A DNA stretch of 64,000 bases from Bradyrhizobium sp. 132 (lineage in GTDB: Bacteria; Pseudomonadota; Alphaproteobacteria; Rhizobiales; Xanthobacteraceae): the NCBI RefSeq assembly GCF_023074185.1, contig NZ_JADPKY010000106.1, positions 124,001 through 188,000 on the forward strand. Direction: 5' to 3'. A program made the translations under genes and the position numbers. The notes below the pieces were generated by a model. It saw only the letters and a program-made list of their open reading frames with translations. It did no database searches and was not told the DNA's origin. Below, one piece after another: positions 53,650 through 62,545 of this stretch (positions within the stretch are counted from its first letter, which is position 1; every line of letters begins with the position of its first letter).

Positions 53650-54697
53650 GAACGGCGCTTCCTCCAACACCGTACCTGCAAAGGCCGCCCCAGCCGGGTC
53701 CGGTGTTGCCGCCGCGCAGGAGACGAAGCGGCAGCGTACGCGGATGATCATTCGCGCGGTCGGCATGCTGCCGGTGCTGCTGTTGCTGTGCATCGGCTTT
53801 CATGTTCTGTCGGACGGCCGCTTCTTCACCGGCCAGAACATCGGCATCGTGGTGCAGCAATCCGCGGTCAATACCGTGCTGGCCGCGGGCATGACCTTCG
53901 TCATCCTCACCGGCGGCATCGACCTCTCGGTCGGCTCCATCCTGGCGGCGTCGGCGATGGCCGGGTTGATCGTCTCCAAATTCCCCGATCTCGGGGCGCT
54001 GTGGTTGCCGGCCGCGGTGCTCACCGGCGCCGTTTTCGGCATCCTCAATGGCGCCTTGATCGCGCTGTTGCGCCTGCCGCCCTTCATCGTCACGCTGGGG
54101 TCGTTGACCGCCGTGCGCGGTGCGGCGCGCCTGCTCGGCGCCGACACCACGGTGTTCAATCCGTCTATACCCTATGCCTTCATTGGCAACGGCGCCGTGA
54201 CTCTCATTCCCGGTGTCGTGTCGATACCGTGGCTCTGGGTGATCGCGTTGCTGGTCATCCTGGTGTCGTGGCTGGTGCTCAAGCGCACCGTGCTCGGGGT
54301 GCACATCTACGCGGTCGGCGGCAACGAGAGCGCCGCGCGGCTCGCCGGCATCAAGGTCTGGGCCGTGCTGATCTTTGTCTATGCAGTGTCTGGCCTGCTC
54401 GCGGGCCTCGGCGGCGCGATGCAGGCGGCGCGCCTCTACGCCGCCAACGGCCTGCAGCTCGGCCAGTCCTACGAGCTCGACGCCATCACCGCCGTGATTC
54501 TGGGCGGCACCTCCTTTGTCGGCGGCATCGGCTCGATCTGGGGAACGCTGGTCGGCGCGCTGATCATTGCCGTGTTGTCGAACGGCCTGATCCTGATCGG
54601 CGTGTCCGACGTCTGGCAATATGTGATCAAGGGCCTGGTGATCATCGGCGCGGTGGCGCTGGACCGCTATCGGCTGCAGGGCTCGGCCCGCACTTGA
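53642..54697 (+). CDS. sugar ABC transporter permease (RbsC/XylH-type)
   Basis: The 351-residue membrane protein has a polar lead of about 35 residues, then about eight to ten hydrophobic segments. It has the CUT2 motifs FVILTGGIDLSVGSILA, YAVGGNESAARLAGIKVW and GGTSFVGGIGSIWGTLVGAL. It forms the channel with the preceding ATPase gene product. Overlap of 8 bp implies coupled translation. Confidence 0.94.
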   Translation: MPENGASSNTVPAKAAPAGSGVAAAQETKRQRTRMIIRAVGMLPVLLLLCIGFHVLSDGRFFTGQNIGIVVQQSAVNTVLAAGMTFVILTGGIDLSVGSILAASAMAGLIVSKFPDLGALWLPAAVLTGAVFGILNGALIALLRLPPFIVTLGSLTAVRGAARLLGADTTVFNPSIPYAFIGNGAVTLIPGVVSIPWLWVIALLVILVSWLVLKRTVLGVHIYAVGGNESAARLAGIKVWAVLIFVYAVSGLLAGLGGAMQAARLYAANGLQLGQSYELDAITAVILGGTSFVGGIGSIWGTLVGALIIAVLSNGLILIGVSDVWQYVIKGLVIIGAVALDRYRLQGSART

Positions 54698-54794
54698 GCG
54701 CGGGAGAGATGCAGCCGGAGCCGCGCCCTCATGTCCATTCCGTCACGGCAACTGGTCGCCGTGCCGGAGATTCAACAGACCAGGGAGGAAGCCA

Positions 54795-55742
54795 ATGTTG
54801 AAGACGATCTCGCTTGCCGGCGCCGCGATGGCGCTCGTCCTGAGCTCTGCTCCGTCCTTCGCCAAGGAACTCAAGTCGGTTGGCATTTCGCTGGGCTCGC
54901 TCGGCAATCCGTTCTTCGTCGCGTTGTCGAAGGGCGCCGAGTTCGAGGCCAAAAAGACCAATCCCAACGTGAAGATCACCACCGTCGGCTTCGAGTATGA
55001 TCTCGGCAAGCAGGTCACCCAGATCGACAATTTCATCGCCGCCGGCGTCGACCTGATCCTGCTCAATCCCGGCGATCCCAAGGCGGTCGGGCCGGCGATC
55101 AAGAAGGCCCAGGCCGCCGGCATCGTCGTCGTTGCCGTCGACACCGCAGCCGAGGGCGCCGACGCCACGGTGACCACCAACAACGTCCAGGCCGGCGAGA
55201 TCTCCTGCCAATACATCGTCGACAAGCTCGGAGGCAAAGGCGACGTGATCATCGAGAACGGCCCGCAGGTTTCCGCGGTGATCGATCGCGTCGTCGGCTG
55301 CAAGAACGTGCTCGGCAAGAACCCCGGCATCAAGGTTCTGTCCAACGACCAGGACGGCAAGGGCTCGCGCGAAGGCGGCCTCACGGTGGCGCAGGGTTAT
55401 CTGACCCGCTTCGCCAAGATCGACGCCATCTTCGCCATCAACGATCCGCAGGCGATCGGCACCGACCTCGCGGCGCGCCAGCAGCACCGCACCGGCATCG
55501 TCATCACCGCGGTCGACGGCGCGCCCGATATCGAAGCAGCGCTCAAGGACCCGCAGGCGGCGCAGATCCAGGCCTCCGCCTCGCAGGACCCGTTCTTCAT
55601 GGCCCGCCGCGCCGTGCAGGTCGGCGTCAGCATCCTCAACGGCCAGAAGCCGGCGTCCACCGTCGAGCTGCTGCCGTCGAAACTCGTGACGCGCGACAAT
55701 GTCGGCGAGTACAAGGGCTGGACCTCGGACCGGTCGCAGTAG
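54795..55742 (+). CDS. sugar ABC transporter substrate-binding protein (RbsB-type)
   Basis: The 315-residue product has a signal peptide of about 23 residues (ending SFAK) and a Peripla_BP_4 fold: SVGISLGSLGNPFFVALSKG, QIDNFIAAGVDLILLNPGD, and AIFAINDPQAIG. AGGGAGGAAGCC precedes the ATG closely in sequence context. It delivers a pentose, hexose or polyol to the Rbs-type complex. The gap of 97 bp after the permease gene is typical where the binding protein is made in excess. Confidence 0.93.
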   Translation: MLKTISLAGAAMALVLSSAPSFAKELKSVGISLGSLGNPFFVALSKGAEFEAKKTNPNVKITTVGFEYDLGKQVTQIDNFIAAGVDLILLNPGDPKAVGPAIKKAQAAGIVVVAVDTAAEGADATVTTNNVQAGEISCQYIVDKLGGKGDVIIENGPQVSAVIDRVVGCKNVLGKNPGIKVLSNDQDGKGSREGGLTVAQGYLTRFAKIDAIFAINDPQAIGTDLAARQQHRTGIVITAVDGAPDIEAALKDPQAAQIQASASQDPFFMARRAVQVGVSILNGQKPASTVELLPSKLVTRDNVGEYKGWTSDRSQ

Positions 55743-55756
55743 TAGCGGTGGGATAT

Positions 55757-55782
55757 GGCCGGCGCCGGATGTGGCGCTGGCC
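55757..55782 (+). terminator. hairpin downstream of the sugar operon
   Basis: GGCCGGCGCC (55757-55766) pairs with GGCGCTGGCC (55773-55782) with one mismatch across a 6-base loop, 14 bp after the binding-protein stop. There is no clear T-run, but position and stability fit a transcript end. Confidence 0.5.
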
Positions 55783-55825
55783 AGCTTACGTGGCGCCATG
55801 TTAGTTATGCATGCAGCGATTGACC

Positions 55826-55896
55826 GGGGCTGGGTCGGCTGCGCCCGCTCGTCAGGCTCATGAGCTTGAGGTCATAGGTTCAAATCCCGTCCCCTA
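55826..55896 (+). pseudogene. degenerate initiator-tRNA-Met-like sequence
   Basis: The core GCTCGTCAGGCTCAT (55847-55861), then AGGTTCAAATCC (55876-55887), matches the anticodon and T-arm of bacterial initiator tRNA (anticodon CAT). However, the anticodon stem 3' strand (GCTTG) no longer pairs, the D-arm is scrambled and no CCA follows. GGGG at 55826 can still pair with CCCC at 55891. Such a remnant is what an integrated element or its decayed attachment site leaves; a metal-resistance operon begins 40 bp further on. Confidence 0.65.
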
Positions 55897-55938
55897 AAAT
55901 AACCTCAGATTCTAGAACCAGGTAGCGCGCTCGGGCGA

Positions 55939-58900
55939 TCAACCTGTCAAATTGCGCGGTCCGCTTGAAAATCGCGCATACAGCGCGGGCAGAACAACGA
56001 GCGTCAGCAAGGTCGCGCTGATCAGACCACCGATCACCACGGTGGCCAAGGGTTTCTGCACCTCGGCTCCGGTCCCGGTTGCAATGGCCATCGGCACGAA
56101 ACCCAAAGAGGCGACCAGCGCGGTCATCACGACAGGGCGCAGACGGGTAAGCGCGCCAACGACAATGGCCTCCTGCTTCGATACCCCGTCATGGATGAGC
56201 TGCCTGATAAAGCTTAACATCACGAGTCCATTGAGAACGGCGACGCCCGACAGCGCGATGAAGCCGACTGCCGCCGAAATCGAAAAGGGCATATCGCGCA
56301 GCCACAACGCCACCACTCCTCCAGTGAGCGCCAGGGGAACGGCGCTGAACACGATCAGCGCGTCGCGGGCGGAACCCAGCGCGCCCAAGAGGAGCAGGAA
56401 TATCAGCCCAAAGCAGAGCGGCACAACAATCATGAGCCGTTGCCGCGCGGCGCTCAAATTCTCGAACTGGCCGCCCCAAGCCAACCAATACCCGGCAGGC
56501 AGCGCGACCTGCTCCGCGATCTTCGCTTGTGCCTCATCGACAAGCGAGCCGATGTCGCGACCGCGCACGTTGGCTGTCACCACCACGCGCCGCTTGCCGT
56601 TTTCCCGGCTGACCTGATTGGGGCCTTCGCCCACATGGAAACTCGCAAGCTGGCGCAAGGGAACGGTAACCGCCCCGGTACCCGACCCGCTTTGTGGCAG
56701 GGTGACCGGCAGATTTTCCAGCGCCAGGACTTCGCTGCGTTGCGAATCGGCAAGTCTGACAACAATCTGGAAACGGCGATCGCCCTCGAACACGAGTCCG
56801 GCCGGGCTGCCACCGATGGCGACACCGACAACATCCTGCACGTCCACAAGGTTCAGGCCGCGACGGGCGATCTCCGCCTTGTCGATTCTGATCTCCACAA
56901 CCGGCAGGCCCTGCACCTCCTCCACCTTGACGTCGGCCGCACCCTCGATTTCCCTGAGAATAGCGGCAATCTGGTTGGCCGCGCGCAGCATGGAGGAAAA
57001 ATCGTCGCCGAAGACCTTCACTGCCAGGTCCGCGCGCACACCGGCAATCAGCTCGTTGAAGCGCATCTGGATGGGCTGGGAAAACTCAACTTTGTTGCCA
57101 GGGGATTTGGATGCCTCAGCTTCGAGCTGCCGGATCAATTCGTCCTTGGGTATCCGCGGATCGGGCCATTCGTCCCGCGGCTTCATGATGACGTAAGTGT
57201 CCGCCGCATTCGGCGGCATCGGGTCGGCCGCCAGGTCCGGCGTGCCGACCCGGGAAAACACAAACGCAACCTGCGGCAGTTGGCTGACGGCCTTCTCGAT
57301 ACTGAGCTGCATTGTTTGCGATTGTGCAAGCGACGTGCTGGGAATCCGCCTGACTTCCATCACGATATTCTTCTCGTCGAGCGTTGGCGTGAACACCTGG
57401 CCAAGCCGTGCGAACAGCAGGGTGGCCCCGACGCACAGCAAAATCGCGGCGGTGATCACCGCGATGGGTGATCGTGTCGCCGCGCCAAGCGCAGGTTGAT
57501 ACAGCGTCTTCAAGCCGCGGACGATGAAATTCTCGGTCTCTTGCACGCGTGCGCTGACGAAGATTGCGATCATCGCCGGCACGAAGGTCAACGAAAGCAC
57601 GAAAGCCGTGATCAGGGCGATGATGACCGTCATGGCCATCGGTTCGAACGTCTTGCCCTCCACGCCGGTGAAGGTCAGAAGCGGCACGTAGACGAGAATA
57701 ATGATGGCTTGCCCGTACACCGTCGGTCTGATCATCTCGGTCGCGGACATCGTCACAGTGTCGAGACGCTCGCTCAGCGACATGCTCCGGCCAAGTTCGC
57801 GCTGGCGCTCCGCCATGTGGCGAAGGCAATTCTCGGCGATAATGATCGCGCCATCCACGATCAACCCGAAGTCCAACGCTCCGAGGCTCATCAGGTTCGC
57901 ACTGATCCTGCCTTGCAGCATGCCGGTCGCGGTGATCAGCATGGTGACGGGAATGACGACGGCCGTCACCAATGCCGCGCGGAAATTGCCCAACAGCAGG
58001 AACAGCACCAGTACCACCAGCAGCGCCCCTTCGGCGAGGTTCGTTGCCACGGTGCGGATCGTGGCATCGACAAGTTGGGTGCGATTGAGCATCGTGCGTG
58101 CGCGGATGCCGGGCGGCAGGGTGCGGTTGATCTGGTCGAGTTTGCTCGCCGCCGCGGCCGCGACGGTCCGGCTGTTGCCGCCGACCAACATCAGGGCCGT
58201 CCCGAGCACCACCTCGCGCCCGTTCACGCTTGCACTGCCGGTTCTCAGTTCGCGGCCAAGCGCTACCTCCGCCACATCCCTGATCCGCACAGGAACGGCG
58301 TGACGGGTCGCGACGACGATTTCTTCGATATCACCGAGGTTTTCCACGCGCCCGCTGGTGCGTACCACATAGCCTTCGCCGTTACGCTCGATAATGTTCG
58401 CGCCACGGCTGACATTGTTGGCGTCGATAGCATGCACGATTTGCCCGAAAGACAGCCCGTAGGCGATCAGGCGCGCCGGATCCGGTTGCACAAGGTACTG
58501 CTTCACGTATCCGCCGATCGCGTCGGCTCCCGCGACACCCGGCACGGTCTTCATCTGAGGACGGATGATCCAGTCCTGCACGGTACGCAAATAGACGGTG
58601 CGCTGAAATTCGTCGGCGAGGCGCTCACCTTCGGGGGTGAGATACGAACCGTCACTCTGCCATCCCGGCTTGCCGTCGCGGACCGAACTGGTCTCTTCGG
58701 CGGGCAGATACTCCACCGACCACCAATAGACTTCGCCGAGCCCGGTCGAGATCGGGCCCGTCCGGACATCGACGCCGGGCGGCAGGCTCGCCTTTGCTTC
58801 GGTAAGACGCTCCGCCACCTGCTGGCGCGCGAAGTAGATGTCTGTCCTGTCGGTAAAGACGGCGGTGACCTGGGCAAAACCGTTGCGCGAAAACGAACGG

Positions 58901-59145
58901 GTCAATTCCAGACCGGGCGTGCCGGCCAGCGCCGTTTCGATTGGAAAGGTGACCTGTTTCTCGATCTCGATAGGCGAGAGCGCCGGCGCGAGGGCATTGA
59001 CCTGGACCTGGACGTTGGTCACGTCGGGGACGGCATCGATTGGCAGCTTGGTAAGAGACCACGCGCCGGAGAGCGCAGCAGCAAGCGTCACGAGCACGAC
59101 CAACCACCGGCGACGCACTGATGCGGCGAGGATGTATTCGATCAT
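55939..59145 (-). CDS. czcA: heavy-metal efflux RND pump (CzcA family)
   Basis: The 1068-residue inner-membrane pump has the twelve-helix RND layout with two large periplasmic loops. The HME-specific motif LDFGLIVDGAIIIAEN (residues about 415-430) contains the proton-relay Asp and Glu of CzcA/CnrA-type pumps rather than the Cus-type variant. It would expel Co, Zn, Cd or Ni with CzcB and an outer-membrane channel. The start is 4 bp after the czcB stop. No czcC gene is present in the window. Confidence 0.94.
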   Translation of the reverse strand: MIEYILAASVRRRWLVVLVTLAAALSGAWSLTKLPIDAVPDVTNVQVQVNALAPALSPIEIEKQVTFPIETALAGTPGLELTRSFSRNGFAQVTAVFTDRTDIYFARQQVAERLTEAKASLPPGVDVRTGPISTGLGEVYWWSVEYLPAEETSSVRDGKPGWQSDGSYLTPEGERLADEFQRTVYLRTVQDWIIRPQMKTVPGVAGADAIGGYVKQYLVQPDPARLIAYGLSFGQIVHAIDANNVSRGANIIERNGEGYVVRTSGRVENLGDIEEIVVATRHAVPVRIRDVAEVALGRELRTGSASVNGREVVLGTALMLVGGNSRTVAAAAASKLDQINRTLPPGIRARTMLNRTQLVDATIRTVATNLAEGALLVVLVLFLLLGNFRAALVTAVVIPVTMLITATGMLQGRISANLMSLGALDFGLIVDGAIIIAENCLRHMAERQRELGRSMSLSERLDTVTMSATEMIRPTVYGQAIIILVYVPLLTFTGVEGKTFEPMAMTVIIALITAFVLSLTFVPAMIAIFVSARVQETENFIVRGLKTLYQPALGAATRSPIAVITAAILLCVGATLLFARLGQVFTPTLDEKNIVMEVRRIPSTSLAQSQTMQLSIEKAVSQLPQVAFVFSRVGTPDLAADPMPPNAADTYVIMKPRDEWPDPRIPKDELIRQLEAEASKSPGNKVEFSQPIQMRFNELIAGVRADLAVKVFGDDFSSMLRAANQIAAILREIEGAADVKVEEVQGLPVVEIRIDKAEIARRGLNLVDVQDVVGVAIGGSPAGLVFEGDRRFQIVVRLADSQRSEVLALENLPVTLPQSGSGTGAVTVPLRQLASFHVGEGPNQVSRENGKRRVVVTANVRGRDIGSLVDEAQAKIAEQVALPAGYWLAWGGQFENLSAARQRLMIVVPLCFGLIFLLLLGALGSARDALIVFSAVPLALTGGVVALWLRDMPFSISAAVGFIALSGVAVLNGLVMLSFIRQLIHDGVSKQEAIVVGALTRLRPVVMTALVASLGFVPMAIATGTGAEVQKPLATVVIGGLISATLLTLVVLPALYARFSSGPRNLTG

Positions 59146-59149
59146 CCCC

Positions 59150-60409
59150 TCAGTCCTCGGCGGACGACTTGAGGAACTCTGCCTTGAGCAGAAACGTGTT
59201 GGTGACGGCGATGGTCTCGCCGGCCTTCAAACCCGTCAGCACCTCGGTTAAGCGGTCATCGCTCCGGCCGGTCACCACCGAGCGCTTTTCGAAACCTTCC
59301 GTCGTACGGATGAACACAGCTTTTCCAGCGCCGATCGTCTGGATGGCGTTGGTTGGCACGGCAATGGAAACCGCTTGTTCGCCGGTCGCGACCGCAGCGG
59401 TCACAAACGAACCCGGCCGCCATGCGCCGCTCTCATTGGCAACTTCCGCAACCACGCGCGCCGCGCGCGAGTCCTTGTCGACGACAGGAGTGATGAACAC
59501 GACCTTGCCGTCGGGCTTTTCCGTGATTCCACGGGCCGCAATCGACACGGGCTGCCCCTCCTTGATCGCGGGGAGGTCGGTCGGACTCACTGCGAGTTCG
59601 ACCCAGACACGATCGAGATCGACAATCACGAACAGTTCGGTCTCTAGATTATCCCGTCCGACCGCCATGCCGAGATCGACCTTGCGCTCGACCACGCGGC
59701 CTGCCATCGGCGCTCGAACCTCCTGGCGACGCAGCAGGGCTTCCGGCTCGTTTGGCAGAGCCGCGATTTCGCTTTCGCTGAGACCAAGCGCGAACAACTT
59801 CTGGCGGGCAATATTGGATTTCATTTCAGTCTGCGCAGTCAGGTTTCGGGACCTGAGAAACTGTTGTTCGGTGGATGCGCGACCTTCCCATAGCATTTTG
59901 TCGCGCTGAAATAATGTCTGCTGCAACTCATTGGTGAGGCGGGCGGCGAGGTATTCGCTTTTGGCGTCCGCGACTTCACGGCTTTCAAGGATGGCGAGCA
60001 CTTCGCCTTTGATCACTGGATCGCCGATATTCTTTCGCAGCTCCGCCACAGTGCCAGAGAGTTTCACGGCGACTCTCGCGATCCGGTCGGCGACTGGGAT
60101 AATTGTTCCGGGAACGATGATGCGGCGAGCGAGGATGCCGCTTTCGATCTGTGCCAGATCGATGTGCGCTTCCGTCAGTTGCTCGTCTGTCAGGCTGACG
60201 ACCGCTTGCTTGTCGTCCGACGCCTTGCTGCCTTCGCCGCGCGGCTGCCCAGCAGAGTCGGGCGATTGCACGGTGCCAGGCGCAAAAGCCAATCCCGCGA
60301 ACTTGCGCACAGTTTCCGGCACGCCGGGTGCAAGGCTTGCAACCGCGATCCCGGCTGCAAACCCGAGGCCCGTAAACGCCAACCGCGCCACTCTCACGCG
60401 TTCGATCAT
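59150..60409 (-). CDS. czcB: heavy-metal efflux RND periplasmic adaptor (CzcB family)
   Basis: The 419-residue protein has an N-terminal membrane anchor (RLAFTGLGFAAGIAVASLAP). A barrel-sandwich and hairpin region follows (TIIPVADRIARVAVKLSGTV; ILESREVADAKSEYLAARLT), then beta-barrel segments (DLDRVWVELAVSPTDLPAI) typical of CzcB adaptors. It bridges CzcA to an outer-membrane channel. The start overlaps the CDF gene stop (ATGA), so it is cotranscribed with it. Confidence 0.92.
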   Translation of the reverse strand: MIERVRVARLAFTGLGFAAGIAVASLAPGVPETVRKFAGLAFAPGTVQSPDSAGQPRGEGSKASDDKQAVVSLTDEQLTEAHIDLAQIESGILARRIIVPGTIIPVADRIARVAVKLSGTVAELRKNIGDPVIKGEVLAILESREVADAKSEYLAARLTNELQQTLFQRDKMLWEGRASTEQQFLRSRNLTAQTEMKSNIARQKLFALGLSESEIAALPNEPEALLRRQEVRAPMAGRVVERKVDLGMAVGRDNLETELFVIVDLDRVWVELAVSPTDLPAIKEGQPVSIAARGITEKPDGKVVFITPVVDKDSRAARVVAEVANESGAWRPGSFVTAAVATGEQAVSIAVPTNAIQTIGAGKAVFIRTTEGFEKRSVVTGRSDDRLTEVLTGLKAGETIAVTNTFLLKAEFLKSSAED

Positions 60410-61092
60410 TTTCGGAATCTAATAGTTGCGCTGCTGACTTGCCCTGATGAAATCGGCCGCGTTGTTGGCGCCGAAGGGTGAAGTTCGGACATCGCATGAC
60501 GGATGATCTGGACGCCGCCGCAAATCCCCAGCGCGGCCATGATCGCTGCAACGATGATATCCGGCCAACCCGTGCCGGTTCCGAACACGCCCGCCGCCGC
60601 CAACAGCACGGCCAGATTACCGATCACGTCGTTTCGCGAACATATCCAGACCGAGCGCATATTGGCGTCCCCGGCCCGGTAGCGGAAAAGCAAGACGGCT
60701 ACCGCAGCATTGCTGACGAGCGCCAGTATGCCAACGACGCCCATCACCTCTGCTTTCGGAAGAGTGCCGGACCACGCCTGAAAGGCCGTGATCCCGATCA
60801 CCCACAAGGCGAGCACCAGCAAAGTGATGCCCTTCAAAAGCGCCGCGCGGGCTCGCCACACCAGAACCATGCCGGCGACCCCGAGGCTGATTGCGTAATT
60901 CGCCGTATCCCCGAGGAAGTCCAGCGCATCGGCCTGCAAGGAAGCCGAACCAGCCGCGATGCCGCTTCCGATCTCGGCCAGGAACATGACCCCGTTGACG
61001 CCGAGCGCAATCCACAAGACGCGGCGCCACGCGGGGTTGCTGGGCGCTGGGCCGCCAGGGGAACACGATTCGTCATTGCAGCAGCCCGCCAT
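60406..61092 (-). CDS. CDF-type cation transporter
   Basis: The 228-residue protein has a Cys-rich N-terminus (CCNDESCSP) and about six membrane helices. The metal site reads QADALDFLGDTANY in helix 2 and SRNDVIGN in helix 5, a variant of the usual HxxxD pairs. It lacks the long C-terminal domain of full CDF proteins. It is the first gene of the efflux operon and probably moves the same metal into the periplasm for CzcBA to expel. A MerR-type promoter lies just upstream. Confidence 0.88.
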   Translation of the reverse strand: MAGCCNDESCSPGGPAPSNPAWRRVLWIALGVNGVMFLAEIGSGIAAGSASLQADALDFLGDTANYAISLGVAGMVLVWRARAALLKGITLLVLALWVIGITAFQAWSGTLPKAEVMGVVGILALVSNAAVAVLLFRYRAGDANMRSVWICSRNDVIGNLAVLLAAAGVFGTGTGWPDIIVAAIMAALGICGGVQIIRHAMSELHPSAPTTRPISSGQVSSATIRFRK

Positions 61093-61118
61093 GCTTCATC
61101 CTCGATACTTGAACTCAG

Positions 61119-61149
61119 ATCTTGCATCCTCTAGTGACTAGAGGAGCAA
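61119..61149 (-). promoter_or_regulatory. MerR-regulated promoter of the metal-efflux operon
   Basis: On the minus strand -35 TTGCTC (61144-61149) and -10 CAAGAT (61119-61124) are separated by 19 bp, the overlong spacer that MerR activators correct. The spacer holds the dyad CTCTAGTGACTAGAG (plus-strand reading, 61129-61143). This is a textbook MerR operator facing the CDF gene. Confidence 0.88.
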
Positions 61150-61165
61150 GAGAAAGGTCTCCAAA

Positions 61166-61600
61166 ATGGGTGACGAATGTCCCATCGGCGAGGTTGCCAG
61201 ACGCACCGGCCTCAAGGTTCCGACGATCCGCTATTATGAGCAGATCGGCCTCCTGCCACCTTTGCCGCGATCCGATGGCAACCGTCGCCGTTATCGTGAC
61301 AGCGACATCCGGCGCCTCGTCTTCGTCCGCCACGCGCGCGAGTTGGGTTTCGAGGTCGAGGCCATCCGCACCTTGCTCGAATTGCAGGACCAGCCCGAGG
61401 GCTCCTGCCGAGAGATCGATGCGCTTGTCGGCGAGCACCTTGAGGCCGTTGACAGCAAAATTCAGCGGCTCGTCGCGCTTCGTGGCGAGCTTCAGCACAT
61501 GTTAGCGTGCTGCAGAGGAGGTCGTGTGGCCGAGTGCCGCGTCATCGAATCAATTTCCAACTGCGAAGCCCCAGCCAAACTCAAGAGTTTCGCATCGTGA
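61166..61600 (+). CDS. MerR-family metal-responsive regulator (ZntR/CadR-like)
   Basis: The 144-residue protein has a MerR winged helix (IGEVARRTGLKVPTIRYYEQ; GNRRRYRDSDIRRLVFVRHA), a dimer coiled coil, and Cys81, Cys115, Cys116, Cys124 and Cys133. The CC-x7-C arrangement followed by RVIESI is like ZntR, so Zn, Cd or Pb is the likely inducer. It is divergent from the efflux operon and should activate it by untwisting the 19-bp-spacer promoter between them. Confidence 0.94.
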   Translation: MGDECPIGEVARRTGLKVPTIRYYEQIGLLPPLPRSDGNRRRYRDSDIRRLVFVRHARELGFEVEAIRTLLELQDQPEGSCREIDALVGEHLEAVDSKIQRLVALRGELQHMLACCRGGRVAECRVIESISNCEAPAKLKSFAS

Positions 61601-62080
61601 CACTGCCCGGCTTCAATTGAGTTGTTCGGGCTGTCAAGCTACTGAATGCGACCTGGCCACGGCCCTTCAAAAGTCCGGCTACGGACGGGCCTGGGCTCCC
61701 GAGCCGCTAATATCCGCGATCGGAGTAAGCAGGCCAGACTCGCTCATTAATTAGGATGTAACGAAAATAACGAGTGGCGGAAGTCCAGGGGGCTGTTTGT
61801 TGCAGGTCCCCGCAACCGCGTTCGTCAACAACGATTGCGATCTACGCTGGCTCGCCTTCGAGGTCTCTTCGGCAGCTCACGACAGCTCCCCAGCTAGCTT
61901 CCGCGCATCATTCAGCACGGCCCGGACCCGCCTTCATTCAGCTGGAGTTACTGTGACAGCGTTGGACGGTCGATTTCGTGCCGCGGTCACCGCAATTCGT
62001 GCGCCGGCCAAGGACGTGCTGCGATACGCTTAGTGAGGCCAGTGGCAGGGAGTCACAACGGCGGCGACGCCTGCCGGCCT
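61601..62080. other. intergenic stretch without recognised genes
   Basis: About 480 bp. Short frames exist on the plus strand (for example 61797-62033) but show no family features or ribosome site. Composition is mixed and less GC-rich than the flanking genes. It is probably decayed island DNA. Confidence 0.45.
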
Positions 62081-62446
62081 TCATTCAAGGAGTTCAACCA
62101 GCGCCTCCGGAGCATCGGCGAACGCGAACGGGTTGAGGAATTGCCGCCGCCACAGGAAATTGCGGTCGACTTCCGAGAGCGCTGCCGTGTCGCATATTTC
62201 TTTCCAGAACCTCTTGATCGCCTTGATCTGTCCCGCGATGAGCTTGGTCGCCTCATCGAGTCCGAAGGAAGAGCGGTGCGGCCTGAAGGCACACGGTGAT
62301 CTGGCTCGTGCGTCGCTCGCCGGTGATGAACATCGCCTGGCTGGCCTCTCCGCCGGTCCTGACCTGCGGGCAGATGTCGTAAGCGGGCGTCAGCGAGAGT
62401 TCTTTTCCAACGCCGCGTGGTTGCGGGCGTGATCGTCCGTGCTGTC
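62081..62446 (-). pseudogene. hipA: hipA toxin-kinase C-terminal remnant (5'-truncated, frameshifted)
   Basis: Three consecutive pieces in different frames reconstruct the end of a HipA kinase: DSTDDHARNHAA, then GKELSLTPAYDICPQ with GGEASQAM, then FGLDEATKLIAGQIKAIKRF through FLNPFAFADAPEALVELLE and a stop. The active-site DDHxRNH-like region survives, but the N-terminal two-thirds and any hipB are missing. Two frameshifts (near 62260 and 62410) rule out a working product. HipA normally phosphorylates a tRNA synthetase and is bound by HipB. Confidence 0.88.
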
Positions 62447-62459
62447 TTCGCGTCAACAC

Positions 62460-62510
62460 AATGATCCATAAATGGATCATTTGGGCCTATATGGTCCATT
62501 AATGGACCAT
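62460..62510. promoter_or_regulatory. twin palindromic operators upstream of the hipA remnant
   Basis: Site 1 (62460-62481) has 10-bp arms AATGATCCAT and ATGGATCATT around AA. Site 2 (62491-62510) is the perfect palindrome ATGGTCCATTAATGGACCAT. Both fit TGRTCCATWAATGGAYCA and their centres are 30 bp apart, close to three helical turns. They resemble multiple HipB-type operators and sit where the hipBA promoter would be. Confidence 0.75.
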
Positions 62511-62545
62511 GGATGCCGGAGATTTGGCCTCAGCCGACTGATCCC

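Noticed and set aside
57496..59121. 541-codon plus-strand open frame
   Set aside because: Antisense to czcA, which is supported by full-length family motifs.
61797..62033. 78-codon plus-strand open frame after the MerR gene
   Set aside because: No ribosome site, no recognised family and no convincing codon pattern.
62253..62480. 75-codon minus-strand open frame starting inside an operator
   Set aside because: Only its second half matches HipA; the start codon falls in a palindrome and the first part is out of frame with HipA, so the region is recorded as a pseudogene.
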